The notes under the pieces were generated by a model that saw nothing but the letters and a program-made list of their open reading frames with translations, was not told the origin of the DNA and did no database searches. A stretch of DNA of 64,000 bases from Fluviicola sp. (GTDB taxonomy: Bacteria > Bacteroidota > Bacteroidia > Flavobacteriales_D > Crocinitomicaceae), in the NCBI GenBank assembly GCA_020849495.1, contig JADLGD010000111.1, positions 1 to 64,000 on the forward strand. Direction: 5' to 3'. Below are positions 63,478 to 64,000 of the stretch, one piece after another. Position 1 is the stretch's first letter; the number at the start of each line of letters is the position of its first letter. A program made the translations under genes and the position numbers.

Positions 63478-64000
63478 ATGCAACAGAATTACGACAAAGA
63501 GCTGAGTCCTGAAGTGAGGGAGAAAATGAAGAAAAACCTGGTTTACATAGGTATCTTCAGTGTGGTGATGATTTTTGCGGGGTTAACTTCTGCTTACATT
63601 GTAAGTATGGGTGATTCATTTTGGGTAAAATACAATTTCCCTCCTGCATTTTACATTTCGACTGTCATTATTGTTTTAAGCAGTATTGTACTTCAAGTTG
63701 GAATTTCATTAGCTAAAAAAGGAAATCAAAGCATTTTAAAAACAGTTTTACCACTTACCTTACTTCTTGGAATTGGTTTTGCTTATTTTCAATGGAAAGG
63801 CTACGGTCAATTGATTGATAATGGTGCGTATTTAAGTTCTAAAATCACCGTTTCTGATGGCCGTTATGGCAGTTATTTCCAGATGAAAATCAACGGAAAA
63901 TACATGGAAGTGGATGGAAATGATTACTTATTGGCAGGAAAAGAAATCAGTCCAGCATTAAAAAAAGAAGTCAGTGCATTTGCCGCTCAGTTTTCCACGA
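63478..64000 (+). CDS. cytochrome c oxidase subunit III (partial, cut by window end)
   Basis: An open frame from the ATG at 63478 runs past the right edge and so is absent from the ORF track. The 174 codons seen begin MQQNYDKELSPEVREKMKKN, followed by 'IFSVVMIFAGLTSAYIVSMG' and 'FPPAFYISTVIIVLSSIVLQ', typical of the N-terminal helices of flavobacterial heme-copper oxidase subunit III. An insert after the third helix ('SDGRYGSYFQMKINGKYMEV') is soluble. It is co-transcribed with ctaB. Confidence 0.88.
   Translation, partial: MQQNYDKELSPEVREKMKKNLVYIGIFSVVMIFAGLTSAYIVSMGDSFWVKYNFPPAFYISTVIIVLSSIVLQVGISLAKKGNQSILKTVLPLTLLLGIGFAYFQWKGYGQLIDNGAYLSSKITVSDGRYGSYFQMKINGKYMEVDGNDYLLAGKEISPALKKEVSAFAAQFST

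Overview
This window looks like chromosomal DNA of a Bacteroidota bacterium of the order Flavobacteriales, most like Fluviicola or a relative in Crocinitomicaceae. The genus is inferred from gene style, not from a search. Supporting signs are AT-rich DNA, type IX secretion (T9SS) sorting domains, RemB-like outer-membrane proteins, the BatABCD/MoxR cluster, a short NuoG without a molybdopterin domain, and promoters of the Bacteroidota type (TTTG, about 19 nt, TAnnTTTG). No phage, IS element, CRISPR, tRNA or rRNA was seen.

Layout. 1-340 holds three copies of a 114-bp tandem repeat. 413-1327 is a secreted YD-repeat-like protein. 1396-14215 is a complete 14-gene nuo operon (complex I, nuoA-N) on the minus strand. 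The gap upstream of nuoA carries a candidate small structured RNA and a bidirectional terminator. 14574-17825 is an array of five tandem paralogous lipoprotein genes, three of which share a near-identical 336-bp 5' cassette. Next come a TPR protein with a small lipoprotein, a hairpin-rich gap, serS, rpmA-rplU, a GNAT acetyltransferase and a T9SS-exported M43 metalloprotease. 25848-33192 is the aerotolerance cluster (moxR, DUF58, a membrane protein, batA, batB, batC, batD). Around 33-37 kb lie a zinc-ribbon protein, an unknown protein, a biosynthetic arginine decarboxylase and a secreted propeller-like protein.

37033-45162 is the branched-chain amino-acid operon ilvE-D-B-N-C-A, followed by arsC-like and mgtC genes. 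It is preceded by a readable leader peptide rich in Ile codons, an anti-terminator and a rho-independent attenuator. Upstream sits a T9SS choice-of-anchor L protein split by a one-base frameshift in an A7 run. Then come a membrane LytTR regulator, a TPR membrane protein and a SpoIIE-type phosphatase. Precise 10-bp direct repeats with 21-bp spacing upstream of the anchor-L gene look like a LytTR operator.

The last part holds prfB (frame continuous, no programmed frameshift), gcvH, secreted proteins, a TonB C-terminal domain protein, and deoC with one full and one truncated aldehyde dehydrogenase. It ends with cysQ, two RemB/Wzi-like barrel proteins, and the start of a terminal oxidase cluster (heme O synthase, then cytochrome oxidase subunit III cut by the window end).

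Most of the window is core metabolism. The parts most worth follow-up are the ilv attenuator, the lipoprotein array, the putative LytTR operator next to the frameshifted surface protein, and the small RNA candidate upstream of nuo.
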